A stretch of DNA of 64,000 nt from Winkia neuii (GCF_029011175.1 NZ_CP118946.1:186001-250000), one strand, 5' to 3'. Positions 45,407 to 53,189 are shown, numbered from the stretch's first letter. Translations and numbers: made by a program. The notes: a model not told the origin generated them from the sequence alone.

Positions 45407-45662
45407 CGGCTAACTGCCTGAAGATCGAGGGCAGTACCTGAAGCATTACGGCTAGGGTGTCTTTTATTCCCCCAGTCGAAGAGGGCGAATTCGCTATTAC
45501 CGTTCCTGCTGTGCAGATTGTGGTCACGCCGACTAGGCCACGCGATAGGCCGGCTAGGGCGTGCCGAAAATCTGCTGCCCGTTCCGCAACTACTACGGGG
45601 GCAGCGCAGTTGTATCCGGCATCGGATAGTAGCCGGGTGGCAAGGGCGGCACCCACAATTCG
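45402..45662 (-). pseudogene. decayed MoaB/Mog-type molybdopterin adenylyltransferase
   Basis: An 84-86 codon remnant. It begins [19 protein letters not shown], which fits the early part of a Mog/MoaB domain, and ends NSPSSTGGIKDTLAVMLQVLPSIFRQLAE, which fits the last part (compare NAPGSTGGVKD in the intact fusion at 35.7-36.6 kb). The middle, including the TTGGTG active-site loop, is missing, and a stop precedes the first codon. It abuts a narG remnant on the other strand, so it is probably debris of a lost nitrate-reductase/Moco locus. Confidence 0.6.
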
Positions 45663-45665
45663 TTA

Positions 45666-45806
45666 ACCCGGATCCTGCTGAAGCCAGCCCACCTGATCGG
45701 TGGCTACGGGCATACCACCTACGGTTTTAACTACATTGGCCCAACCGGAAACTAGCGTGACGAAGTAGCAATACTTCGCCTCCGTAGCCAGGAGGTGCAG
45801 TTCTAA
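45666..45806 (+). pseudogene. narG: narG remnant (C-terminal end of nitrate reductase alpha subunit)
   Basis: About 46 codons read [20 protein letters not shown] then GPTGN, an amber TAG at 45753-45755, and RDEVAILRLRSQEVQF before the final TAA. This is the C-terminal end expected of NarG (GGYGxxxYxFNYxGPTGNQRDE), with Gln changed to a stop. The final TAA overlaps the narH ATG (TAATG), the normal narG-narH junction. The other 1,100 or so codons are gone. Confidence 0.75.
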
Positions 45807-46172
45807 TGAAGGTCATGGCACAAATTGCCATGGTCATGAACCTGGACAAATGCATCGGATGCCACACCTGTTCTGTCACCTGTAAGCAGGCGTGGACCAA
45901 CCGTGACGGGACGGAGTACATCTGGTTTAACAACGTGGAAACAAAACCCGGCATCGGCTACTCGAAGCGCTGGGAAGACCAGGAAAAGTACCGGGGTAGG
46001 TGGAAGCTCAAACACGGCAAATTGACCCCGAGCCTGGGTGGGCGCGCCCACCTCTTGTCGACCATCTTCGCCAACCCGCGCATGCCCGGCCTGCAGGATC
46101 ACTACGAGCCGTGGACCTATGAGTACGAGAAGTTAACGACTTACCATTCCCAACCTTCCCGGAGGCTATCCG
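45806..46172 (+). pseudogene. narH: narH remnant (N-terminal part of nitrate reductase beta subunit)
   Basis: The first 112 codons match NarH: MAQIAMVMNLDKCIGCHTC with the first iron-sulfur motif, then NRDGTEYIWFNNVETKPGIG and ANPRMPGLQDHYEPWTYEYE. The sequence then breaks off at about 46141, and the remaining 400 codons of narH and all of narJ are missing up to the ribosome site GGAGG that precedes narI. The ribosome site AGGAGG upstream of the ATG remains intact. An open frame runs on into the narI part, so a chimeric 332-residue product could still be made, with a non-natural middle. Confidence 0.8.
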
Positions 46173-46804
46173 ATGAACGCACTAGAGATTTTTTGTTGGG
46201 GAATCTTCCCCTATATCTGCATGAGCCTGTGCATCGGCGGATTGGCGTGGCGGTGGTGTCACGACCAGTTCGGATGGACTTCACGCTCCTCCCAGCTGCA
46301 CGAATCTACCCTGCTGCGACTCGGATCGCCGCTGTGATGACGGTAGCCGGTTTGTTCATTCTGCTCTACCGCCGCTTCCGTGTGCGGGGCGTGCGCGAGG
46401 CAACGACGCGTGCCGACAAGATCATGTACGTGTTCCTCACCATCCCCATTCTGCTCGGAGCATGGGCGACACTGTACAACCAGGTGTTCGGCCAGTCCCC
46501 GGCAGGAGCGGCCGGCTACGACTACCGCGAAACCATATCGCCGTGGCTGCGATCGCTGTTTTACTTCCACCCCAAGGTGTCACTAATGGCAGACGTGCCC
46601 GTCAGCTTCAAAATGCACATTGTTGCGGGATTCTTATTGTTTGCGCTGCTGCCACTGACCAGGCTCGTGCACATATTTAGCGCCCCGATGGGGTATACGA
46701 CCAGGCCATACGTGGTGTACCGGTCGCGTGAACCGCACATTTCGGCCGCCAAACCCGCGCGCGGTTGGGACAAGCCGCGTACCGCCCAGCGCTTCGAGGA
46801 ATGA
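46173..46804 (+). pseudogene. narI: narI remnant with internal deletion and frameshift
   Basis: ATG 46173 starts a normal NarI (MNALEIFCWGIFPYICMSLC, then GWTSRSSQLHESTLLRLGSPL) that meets TGA at 46335-46337. The segment that should follow (the FHFGI... heme helix and the next) is deleted, about 40 codons, and the rest (MTVAGLFILLYRR to RTAQRFEE, with heme-ligand His in PVSFKMHIVAG) continues in another frame, the one shared with the narH start. The heme-binding set is therefore incomplete and the gene cannot be functional. Confidence 0.8.
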
Positions 46805-46827
46805 TCGACCGACCGCGATGTCCGCTA

Positions 46828-47676
46828 CTAGATGCCGCGCAGCTGGCGGCGCACGTCCTCGGGAAGGGCAGCTAACGCTTCGGTGGGCATCGCGGCGGTG
46901 AATGGGTGTTGCTCCCGGTAGGCACACATGCGGCACAGCTCGCCCTCGGCAGCCGGGTGCGGGTTCTTGCATTTCTCGCAGGGCTGGAGCTGCTCGCCGT
47001 CCTGCTGGGTGGCCGTGAAAGAAGCCAAGGTGGCGGCCCCTTCTTCGTCCGCTGCGGAACGATTAGGGCAGTAGTGGACGGCTACCTGGCAGGCGGGGCA
47101 GAGGGCGCTAAAGTCAGTGGCGGCGGCGCGGGCTGTAACGTTGCGGTTGGCATTTGCTCGGCACTGCTCGATCAGGGTGGCGCAAGTAGAGCAGCGCAGG
47201 CAGTGTAGGGCATCGGCCTCGGAGAAAGCTTTGGGGCGGTAAATGGCGTGCGCTGCGGCCAGGTCGTGAAAAGCTTCGAAACTACGCCAGGAACTACTAG
47301 CAGACAGCGTGAGCGCCGAATCCGATCGGGCCGGAAACAGGGAGCGACGGGGAACCTGCCCACTAGCTAAATCCATTATTTGCGGGCGGCGGCTGGCTCG
47401 CTCGGGTGGGGCATAAGGGCGCACCAAATCGCCTAACACGGCTTGTAGCCGGGCCAGCGGATCTTGTTCGGGGCAGGGGCAAAGTTGCAGGTAGGAGGCG
47501 CCCTGCACAAGGAGTTGGGCGGCCTCGGCGGCGGTCAACTCCTGGGTATGGCCGGGCAGGGCTAGGCCCGCATCCCTTTTGCCGAGGGCGAGCGGGGCAG
47601 CATCCGCGCACAAGAGCACCAGGTTGTCCACCGGGTCAGCTGCGGCCAACCACTGCAACGCCGGACGAAGTTCCAT
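46828..47676 (-). CDS. cysteine-rich protein of unknown function
   Basis: A 282-residue soluble protein, not recognised. The N-terminal half (residues 1-130) has no cysteine motif apart from scattered Cys; the second half holds three clusters: HCLRCSTCATLIEQC near residue 160, LCPACQVAVHYC near residue 193 and PCEKCKNPHPAAEGELCRMC near residue 235. These look like zinc or iron-sulfur sites. Its start directly follows the stop of the first TorD-type chaperone, so it probably acts in assembly or electron supply of the DMSO-reductase-type enzymes nearby. Confidence 0.75.
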   Translation of the reverse strand: MELRPALQWLAAADPVDNLVLLCADAAPLALGKRDAGLALPGHTQELTAAEAAQLLVQGASYLQLCPCPEQDPLARLQAVLGDLVRPYAPPERASRRPQIMDLASGQVPRRSLFPARSDSALTLSASSSWRSFEAFHDLAAAHAIYRPKAFSEADALHCLRCSTCATLIEQCRANANRNVTARAAATDFSALCPACQVAVHYCPNRSAADEEGAATLASFTATQQDGEQLQPCEKCKNPHPAAEGELCRMCAYREQHPFTAAMPTEALAALPEDVRRQLRGI

Positions 47677-48339
47677 TTATAACTCGGTTTCGGAAGGACC
47701 AGCAGTGGCCGGATCCGCACTAGCGGCGGTGTCAGCTAAAGCGGCAGCTTCTTTTACCAGGGCTGCCGCAAGCTCCGCAGCCGCCCTGTACGTGGGCGAG
47801 GCCGACTCGGCGCGCACCCCACCGACAACCTGAAGCGCCAGCGGGCCAGCGTACCGGTCCATAAAATCGCGCAGGGACTGCGCGGTGCGGTGCGCATCGG
47901 GGGATTCCCCCTGCCGCCACAGCCCGGCAAGGAAGGTAGAAAGATGGCCGACGAACGCTAGCTGCGTAGCAAAATGCGTCGGAGGCAGCGATGGCGTAGG
48001 GGAGGTAAAACCGAACTGGCTATACAGGGCGGGTAGGGCAGCATCCGAGTCCTGGCCCAACAAAGACACGCGTCCCAAAGGCCCAAACAGGCGGGCATAC
48101 TCGTTAGACAGGTCACGCCCATGTTCGTGTTCGCCCTCTAAAACAGCTGCCGCCTGGACGGACTGTTCGTCCCGGAGCGGCCACATGCGCAGCAGCGCGG
48201 GATTGGAAATGTTCTCTAGCAGGCCGCGATCCGGCATCGCCGCGAAAAGCTTATGCAGGACCGCAGCGGCCGTGCCAACGCGCACTCCGCGACTAGTAAT
48301 GTCATCGGCGGCAGGAGCAGTGAACGGATCAAAAGCCAT
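47677..48339 (-). CDS. TorD/DmsD-family maturation chaperone, copy 1
   Basis: A 220-residue all-alpha protein. Segments LSNEYARLFGPLGRVSLLGQDSDAALPALYSQFGF (near residue 75) and the C-terminal FMDRYAGPLALQVV resemble the TorD/NarJ fold that holds apo-molybdoenzymes before Tat export. The ATG overlaps the stop of the second chaperone gene (TAATG), so they are translated together. It lacks a clear EPxDH motif, which its partner has in the form DPDDHIGLELDFL. Confidence 0.65.
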   Translation of the reverse strand: MAFDPFTAPAADDITSRGVRVGTAAAVLHKLFAAMPDRGLLENISNPALLRMWPLRDEQSVQAAAVLEGEHEHGRDLSNEYARLFGPLGRVSLLGQDSDAALPALYSQFGFTSPTPSLPPTHFATQLAFVGHLSTFLAGLWRQGESPDAHRTAQSLRDFMDRYAGPLALQVVGGVRAESASPTYRAAAELAAALVKEAAALADTAASADPATAGPSETEL

Positions 48340-49073
48340 TACAGCTGGTCCTTCCACGAGGCTGGTTTCTGTTCGATAGTTATCGGCGCGGAAGAATCGG
48401 AGTCGCCGCAGGCGCACTCCCCGCCACAACCGCATCCGGCCTGATAGCCGGCCTCTGCAAGGGCCTCCTGCCATTGCGTTAGGGCGCCGGAGGTAAGTTT
48501 TTGCACCCCGGTAAACCAATGGGTTGTGGCAGCCTCGGCTGCCTTGGCCAGCATCTGCGGGGCCCATGCAGCAACGTGTTCCAATGTGAAAGACGCTGCC
48601 AGATCGAGGGCGGCCTGCGCGCGTTCGGGCTGGTTCGCGTCCAGTTCGTCGAGGACGGCTAGGGTGGCCTTGGACAGGAAATCCAGTTCTAGGCCAATGT
48701 GGTCATCCGGGTCATGACCCAAGCGGGGAGCTTCGTAGCCCAGAGCCGCATAAAACTTCCTCACCTGCAATGTCTGTTCGTCGAAGACTAGGCCGTCAGT
48801 ACCGCGGTGGACGGATTCGTAAGGGGCAACCTTGGCGCCGGCAGCGATGCCGTAAACCTCATTTTGATCCTGCCAGCGGGCATCTTCGTCCTCGTCCGTG
48901 CTGTGGGAAATTTCGCGGGCGCCCTCTTTGGTGTCTCCTTCTAGGGGCAAAGGCCACTGGCCGATCATGTTCCGCATAGAGGAGGCCGTGTCGTCCTTGG
49001 CGGGTTGCAGGTGCAAAGAGGCTAGCACGGCAAAAGCCGCACTGAAGGCATCAAGCTTATTCGCGTCGAGCAT
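48339..49073 (-). CDS. TorD-family maturation chaperone, copy 2
   Basis: A 244-residue chaperone. The family core is clear: VAPYESVHRGTDGLVFDEQTLQVRKFYAALG near residue 82 and the TorD signature DPDDHIGLELDFL near residue 121. The C-terminus is unusual, with a Cys-rich tail (CGCGGECACGDSD, residues 218-230) like a small metal-binding tag. It is first in the minus-strand unit chaperone 2 - chaperone 1 - Cys-rich protein, which presumably matures the DmsA proteins encoded at 57.7-60.2 and 63.5 kb. Confidence 0.85.
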   Translation of the reverse strand: MLDANKLDAFSAAFAVLASLHLQPAKDDTASSMRNMIGQWPLPLEGDTKEGAREISHSTDEDEDARWQDQNEVYGIAAGAKVAPYESVHRGTDGLVFDEQTLQVRKFYAALGYEAPRLGHDPDDHIGLELDFLSKATLAVLDELDANQPERAQAALDLAASFTLEHVAAWAPQMLAKAAEAATTHWFTGVQKLTSGALTQWQEALAEAGYQAGCGCGGECACGDSDSSAPITIEQKPASWKDQL

Positions 49074-49260
49074 AGGATCCTATCGTTGGTACATAGCGGT
49101 CGACCCAGGTAACTGGCGGGGTGCCGCTGCTCCTGGGAAGCTGCATAGGTACCATGATAAGGGGTTATGCCCGACCAGTCTTTTAGCAGTCGGTGCTTTC
49201 GTCTGTGGCTGACAGATTTGGTTATCTTTGGGGTAGTTTCGAAGGTGTAGCTAGGAAGGG

Positions 49261-49279
49261 TAGGCATTTAAGATGCCTA
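49261..49279. other. hairpin TAGGCAT/ATGCCTA downstream of the membrane cassette
   Basis: TAGGCAT (49261-49267) and ATGCCTA (49273-49279) form a seven-base stem just after the stop of the minus-strand gene at 49285. No T-run follows; it may mark the end of the transcript. The rest of the gap to 49073 (about 190 bases) shows no gene. Confidence 0.35.
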
Positions 49280-49284
49280 GTAGG

Positions 49285-49746
49285 CTACCTATCTTGAGCC
49301 TCTCTGAACATGTCACTTGCGAAGACACGCATCGATTCCGAGTGGGGTTGGCCTGTGGGCAGCTCCCGCCAGGGTCGGATGAAGATGGCCTCTAGCGTAA
49401 GCGTCAGTGGATACGCCGAGGCGACGAGCAGCGCTTGGGCCAGGGGTGCTATAAGCGTGTTGGCGAGGGCGAAGCCTCCGAAGCAAGCAATCCCAATTCC
49501 CGCTAGAAAGCACCATTTTGTACCTAGTTCGCGGCGGTGCGCAATATAAATTAGTGTGGCTTCGACGAATTCTGTGGCGGCCATGATCGCTATGTAGGTT
49601 GCCCACAGTATCGCGAAGCTTATCTTGTGTGCGCCAAGAGTCATATTTATAGCAGTGATGATGAAGCCCGCAGGAAGCATGGCGAACAAGCCGAATACCA
49701 CATGGGTTATCACGTAGTCAGAGAATTTTCGGTTAGGTTTTCTCAA
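49285..49746 (-). CDS. four-helix membrane protein, paralogue A
   Basis: A 153-residue membrane protein, not recognised. Four helices are predicted (about residues 11-35, 43-68, 77-95 and 98-118), with a charged C-terminus. It shares with its upstream neighbour the segments LGAHKI, an EFVEATLIYIAHRR-like helix end, GTKW, and PLTLTLEAIFIRPW, so the two arose by duplication. The proposed start is a TTG; an alternative start cannot be excluded. It ends a small unit behind the split secreted-protein gene. A role in immunity or export of that secreted product is possible. Confidence 0.6.
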   Translation of the reverse strand: MRKPNRKFSDYVITHVVFGLFAMLPAGFIITAINMTLGAHKISFAILWATYIAIMAATEFVEATLIYIAHRRELGTKWCFLAGIGIACFGGFALANTLIAPLAQALLVASAYPLTLTLEAIFIRPWRELPTGQPHSESMRVFASDMFREAQDR

Positions 49747-49778
49747 AATATGTTTCTTTCGGGGGCGAAGCGGTTTTC

Positions 49779-50291
49779 TTAGTACCCCTCATCGGAGTCG
49801 GTATCGAAGTCTGACTGGAAGTGCTCGCGGGTCATTACTTTAGTTTCTTCCCACTTTTGGTGTACCTCAGTGCGGGATAGGTCCGTATCCCACGGCTTCA
49901 TGGTAAGGATCTCAACTAGAGAAAGAACCGGATAAATGATCGCCATTACGGCTGTTGCGTTGATGTCCTTACTGGCGAACCACGCGATTATGAGGCTAAT
50001 GGCCAGGGAAAACAAGACTGTTGCGAAATAATTCCACTTTGTTCCAGGTTGGGTACTGTGGTATCGCTGCTGCAACGTATAGAGCAAAATTGAGGCAAAG
50101 CTTTCGGTCGCGATGGCAATTATTATGTACCCAGGTACAAAGTTCTCTGCGGTAATCTTATGCGTACCTAAAATCAGATTTATTAGAGCGAAAACTGCCA
50201 ACGCTGTAATTGTCTTTATTGCGCCTATAAATAGATGTCCGGCAAGGACGTGCTGGAACTCAATTTGGTCAGGATTCTGGTTCTTAAACAT
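49779..50291 (-). CDS. four-helix membrane protein, paralogue B
   Basis: A 170-residue paralogue of the next gene: LGTHKI near residue 42, ATESFASILLYTLQQRY near residue 60, GTKWNYF near residue 83 and PVLSLVEILTMKPW near residue 120. Four predicted helices and an acidic C-terminal tail (DFDTDSDEGY). GAGG lies five bases before the ATG. It starts 13 bases after the end of the split secreted-protein gene, so the three belong to one transcript. Function unknown. Confidence 0.65.
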   Translation of the reverse strand: MFKNQNPDQIEFQHVLAGHLFIGAIKTITALAVFALINLILGTHKITAENFVPGYIIIAIATESFASILLYTLQQRYHSTQPGTKWNYFATVLFSLAISLIIAWFASKDINATAVMAIIYPVLSLVEILTMKPWDTDLSRTEVHQKWEETKVMTREHFQSDFDTDSDEGY

Positions 50292-50303
50292 TGCTGCCTC
50301 GTT

Positions 50304-50573
50304 TTAAGAAAAACAAGCTTTCTTTACCGCATCTAATCCTAAGATGCCCTCAATAATACTTACCGCATCCTCACCTATCTCGGCTGCAGCGCTACCGCTA
50401 GCTATCGCATAATAGATTCCGCGCAAGCCGCCCCAGAGTGCTCTCGCTTTCTTCAACCAAGAAATTACTTTCGCGATTGGAATGCCATATTGGAGTACGG
50501 TAGCAGCTACCTGCGATGCGCAAAGGGCCCAGTTAGTCGCCGTAACGGCTCGGGAGATGCCAACAGTGTTCAC
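50304..50573 (-). pseudogene. out-of-frame second half of the split secreted-protein gene
   Basis: An 89-codon open frame (GTG start at 50573 only by convention) that reads VNTVGISRAVTATNWALC and continues as a hydrophobic, helix-forming Ala/Ile/Gly-rich segment ending in CFS, with Cys at positions 18 and 87. Its first codons lie in the 16-bp repeat and have no usable ribosome site. Removing one repeat copy fuses it in frame to the secreted ORF just upstream (…ALKGVNT then VGIS…), giving one protein of 174 residues. It is thus probably the C-terminal, functional part of that protein, off in this copy. Confidence 0.7.
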
Positions 50574-50596
50574 TCCTTTAAGTGTTCACTCCTTTA
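50565..50596. repeat. 16-bp perfect tandem duplication inside the secreted-protein gene
   Basis: AGTGTTCACTCCTTTA occurs at 50565-50580 and again at 50581-50596 with no gap. Sixteen is not a multiple of three, so the second copy shifts the frame and places TAA at the end of the first reading frame. Loss or gain of a copy by slipped pairing would switch the full-length protein on or off. Confidence 0.9.
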
Positions 50597-50844
50597 AGCG
50601 CATTTCTCACAGCTGCCGCTACCTTAGGATTAGATGGGTTCCCGTTCTTTATGTCTTCAGGTAGCGAATCTAGTACGCTGATAATCCTATTTAAAATCTG
50701 GTCGGCTACCTGTGAAGTGGTTGTGACGGTAGTGGTCCTGGCCGGACTAGGCTCTGCCGAAGTTGCGTTAGAAGGTGCGGCGATAGAGAAGGGCACCGTT
50801 ATTGCGAGTAAAGTTCCGATGCCTAAGCGGATCGATGGTCTCAT
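50578..50844 (-). CDS. secreted protein, truncated by the 16-bp duplication
   Basis: An 88-residue product with a signal peptide (IRLGIGTLLAITVPFSIAAP, cleavage likely near residues 24-30) and a Thr/Ser-rich start of the mature chain (SAEPSPARTTTVTTTS), then LPEDIKNGNPSNPKVAAAVRNALKGVNT. AAGGAGAGGAAT precedes the ATG, a strong ribosome site. It is cut off by the TAA made by the 16-bp duplication; the full protein would run on to position 50304. No family is recognised. Small size, export signal and the two adjacent four-helix membrane proteins recall peptide toxin/immunity loci, but this is inference. Confidence 0.65.
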   Translation of the reverse strand: MRPSIRLGIGTLLAITVPFSIAAPSNATSAEPSPARTTTVTTTSQVADQILNRIISVLDSLPEDIKNGNPSNPKVAAAVRNALKGVNT

Positions 50845-51115
50845 ATTCCTCTCCTTCGAGGTGTGAAAGTGCGCTTAGCCGCACACAATACGCATCATAG
50901 AGTAGCTGCGCAAGAAAAAGATATTTTTGAGTAGCTAGATTAAGGTGCCATTAAGGAATGTGAAAAATAGATTAACACACAAGATCGCTCTGACTCAGGT
51001 AAATATTCATATTTTTAATATTGGCCAATAAAATGACTAGGAAAATTAAATTTAAAACTTCTTGCCATTTGCTATTGCGCCGGAGCCGTAGGCCTTGCCG
51101 GCCTCTGCTTGTACA
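50845..51115. other. A/T-rich intergenic region before dmsC
   Basis: No gene is seen. The stretch 50905-51060 is strikingly A/T-rich compared with the rest of the window and presumably carries the promoter of the secreted-protein gene; TATGAT on the minus strand (50894-50899) is a possible -10 box about 50 bases before the ATG. The unusual composition suggests that the small cassette was gained by transfer. Confidence 0.4.
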
Positions 51116-51156
51116 TGTAAAAACCCGGGCCAGATGCGACTGCAACCGACCCGGGT
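51116..51156 (-). terminator. terminator of the dmsBC operon
   Basis: ACCCGGG (51123-51129) pairs with CCCGGGT (51150-51156); on the minus strand the stem ends in GGGTTTTTACA. It lies about 20 bases after the dmsC stop. Confidence 0.75.
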
Positions 51157-51175
51157 AGGAGCTGTCGTTTGCTCG

Positions 51176-52294
51176 CTAGCCCATCGTGGTGTTGATGCCA
51201 GCACGGATTAGGCCTTCGTAGTGCAGGCCGCGACCCAAAAGCTCGGTGGCAATAGCCAGAATGAAAGCGACTGCCAGCAGGACGACTAGCAGGGTAGAAG
51301 GGCTAGTGGCCTTTTCTAGTTGCTTGCGCAGAACCAGCGCGATCAACAGTACGGCGAGCGCTAACGTAATCAGGCGAATTGCTAGGTACCCGTGGTCCAT
51401 CATCGCGTGCGCTACTTGGCGTTCCACCTCGGAGCCAAGCCCTAGCCCAGTCATGTGGAACGGGTAGGCGACTAATAAAATAGCGCCAGCAATAGCGGCA
51501 ATGGAAGCAGCCATGCGCAAGGACCGCTGGGTCAAAGACACCATCTCGATGGTCATACGCCCCTCAGGGAATAGCCCTCGGGAAATAAGGCCGGTTGCCT
51601 TGCGGAAGGTCGAAACGGAATCGCCCTTGCCGTCGGTAGTGCCAGTGGCCTTATATTCGCGCCACTGTTCCTTAGTGATCTTGCCCTTCGCTACGTCCTC
51701 TTCCTGGATCTGAGAACCGGAGACCAGGGGAGTGGGGTTGCCATCACGCTTATTCTGTACGCTCCAAGCAGCAAACAGAGCAACGGCCACTGCCAGCGCC
51801 CCAGTAAAGAACGCGGAGCAGAAGAAAGATACCCAGGTGAACCAAGAGTGCCAGGCGGGCACGGTTTCGGTGAAGTAGTAAACCCCGCACATGGATACCA
51901 GTAGGGCTAGCCCTGCTAGTGCCGTCAGGATGGCCAGCACGTCACGTACCTTGCGAGAAAAGAGGTCGAACCACTGGGTGATTGCGAACAATGCGCCTAG
52001 GGCTGCGTACAGCACTCCGGATATGAGTTCGCGAGACAGCCACGAGGAACCCATATTGAACAGGGTGTATGGCGAGTGCATCGGATCGTTCAGGTGGAAG
52101 AACGCGGCAAAAAAGCCCAGGACTAGTAGTGGGCCGGCCGCGTACATGCCAGCGTTAGTGATGCGATCGATGGTTACGTGCCGCATCCCGGTCCAGCGGC
52201 CAATGAACTGGATTATGCCAAGGATCCAAAACGCCCCCACTGACATTTGTGCCACGGTGGTGAAGATGATCATTGGCAGTTCGCCGATGTGCAT
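51176..52294 (-). CDS. dmsC: DMSO-reductase-type membrane anchor subunit DmsC
   Basis: A 372-residue membrane protein with about eight to nine helices that takes electrons from menaquinol and passes them to DmsB. MHIGELPMIIFTTVAQMSVGAFW at the N-terminus is typical of DmsC. A hydrophilic loop of about 65 residues (residues 180-245, rich in Lys, Glu and Thr) is inserted in the middle. It starts 26 bases after the dmsB stop and is the last gene of that pair. Confidence 0.88.
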   Translation of the reverse strand: MHIGELPMIIFTTVAQMSVGAFWILGIIQFIGRWTGMRHVTIDRITNAGMYAAGPLLVLGFFAAFFHLNDPMHSPYTLFNMGSSWLSRELISGVLYAALGALFAITQWFDLFSRKVRDVLAILTALAGLALLVSMCGVYYFTETVPAWHSWFTWVSFFCSAFFTGALAVAVALFAAWSVQNKRDGNPTPLVSGSQIQEEDVAKGKITKEQWREYKATGTTDGKGDSVSTFRKATGLISRGLFPEGRMTIEMVSLTQRSLRMAASIAAIAGAILLVAYPFHMTGLGLGSEVERQVAHAMMDHGYLAIRLITLALAVLLIALVLRKQLEKATSPSTLLVVLLAVAFILAIATELLGRGLHYEGLIRAGINTTMG

Positions 52295-52319
52295 GATGCT
52301 CCTTTTTCGAAGTCCCTAA

Positions 52320-53006
52320 CTAGAGTTCTTTAGGGTTCTGAATAGTGCCCGTGCCTTCGTCCCACTTCTGAGCATCACGGTGCGGTTTCACTACCAGGTG
52401 TGGCTTGGTAATGGACGGGTCAGGGAGCGGGGCAATACCTGCCTCCGACCCGAATTCCTTGCGAAGCGCGTCAATGGGCCCCCAGCCGAGAGCGCGAGTG
52501 GGACAGGCGTCGACACAAGCTGGGTTTTGCCCCTGCTCTCGGTAGTCGTAGCACAAATCGCACTTTGACATGTGTCCGGTACGTGAGTCAAGCTGTGGCG
52601 CTCCGTAAGGGCACGCCCACTGGCAGTAGCGGCAACCAACGCATTTGCTTTGGTCGACGTAGACCGTGCCATCCTCGCGGCGGCTCATCGCGGTGGTCGG
52701 ACAAACTCGCATGCAGATGGGGTTTTCGCAGTGGTTGCATGAGATGGAGGTGTAGTAGCTGAATACCGATGGGGTGAAGGTACCTTCTTGTTTGTTGGTA
52801 TGCCAAGATCCACCTGTGTATTCGATCACGCGGCGCCAGTTCATGCCCACGGGTAGGTCGTGCTTGTCCTTGCAAGCGATTTGGCAGGCCTTGCATCCGT
52901 TGCACAGAGTCTGGTCGAAAACAAATCCGTACCCGGCGTCTTTCTGCGTGAATGGTTCGTCTGCCGTGTCGTGTCTGCCCGGTTGGGGGATCACGTTCTG
53001 CGCCAT
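52320..53006 (-). CDS. dmsB: DMSO-reductase-type iron-sulfur subunit DmsB
   Basis: A 228-residue electron carrier with four [4Fe-4S] motifs: CNGCKACQIAC near residue 36, CNHCENPICMRVC near residue 95, CVGCRYCQWAC near residue 127 and CDLCYDYREQGQNPACVDAC near residue 154. It links DmsC in the membrane to the catalytic DmsA. GAGGAGGAAG precedes the ATG. Its catalytic partner gene is not adjacent but 4.7 kb away, beyond the uridine operon. Confidence 0.93.
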   Translation of the reverse strand: MAQNVIPQPGRHDTADEPFTQKDAGYGFVFDQTLCNGCKACQIACKDKHDLPVGMNWRRVIEYTGGSWHTNKQEGTFTPSVFSYYTSISCNHCENPICMRVCPTTAMSRREDGTVYVDQSKCVGCRYCQWACPYGAPQLDSRTGHMSKCDLCYDYREQGQNPACVDACPTRALGWGPIDALRKEFGSEAGIAPLPDPSITKPHLVVKPHRDAQKWDEGTGTIQNPKEL

Positions 53007-53040
53007 CGCTTCCTCCTCATGTTCTATCCGAAGTTTCGGC

Positions 53041-53050
53041 GACAGGTGTC
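53041..53050. promoter_or_regulatory. palindrome GACAGGTGTC upstream of dmsB
   Basis: GACAGGTGTC (within GCGACA-GG-TGTCGC, 53039-53052) lies 35 bases before the dmsB start, just downstream of TATACG on the minus strand. The same palindrome with one transition (GACAAGTGTC) lies 21 bases before dmsA at 60206-60215. On the minus strand both read TAAnnGACACYTGTC, so a shared regulator is suggested. Confidence 0.45.
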
Positions 53051-53189
53051 GCTTACGTATATGGGCAACTATAGTAAGCAGGGATTTTGCCGCAGAAAAT
53101 GGGCCAAGTCCGGCTACTTTAAGGGCACCCAGGTGTTTCTTTATTGGGCGAGGGCGAAGGCACTACTTATCCGGGTAGAACGTGCCTGG

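Noticed and set aside
45806-46804. 332-residue intact iron-sulfur/cytochrome fusion protein
   Set aside because: The middle part is narI read in the wrong frame, and both ends are truncated nar genes, so the open frame is accidental.
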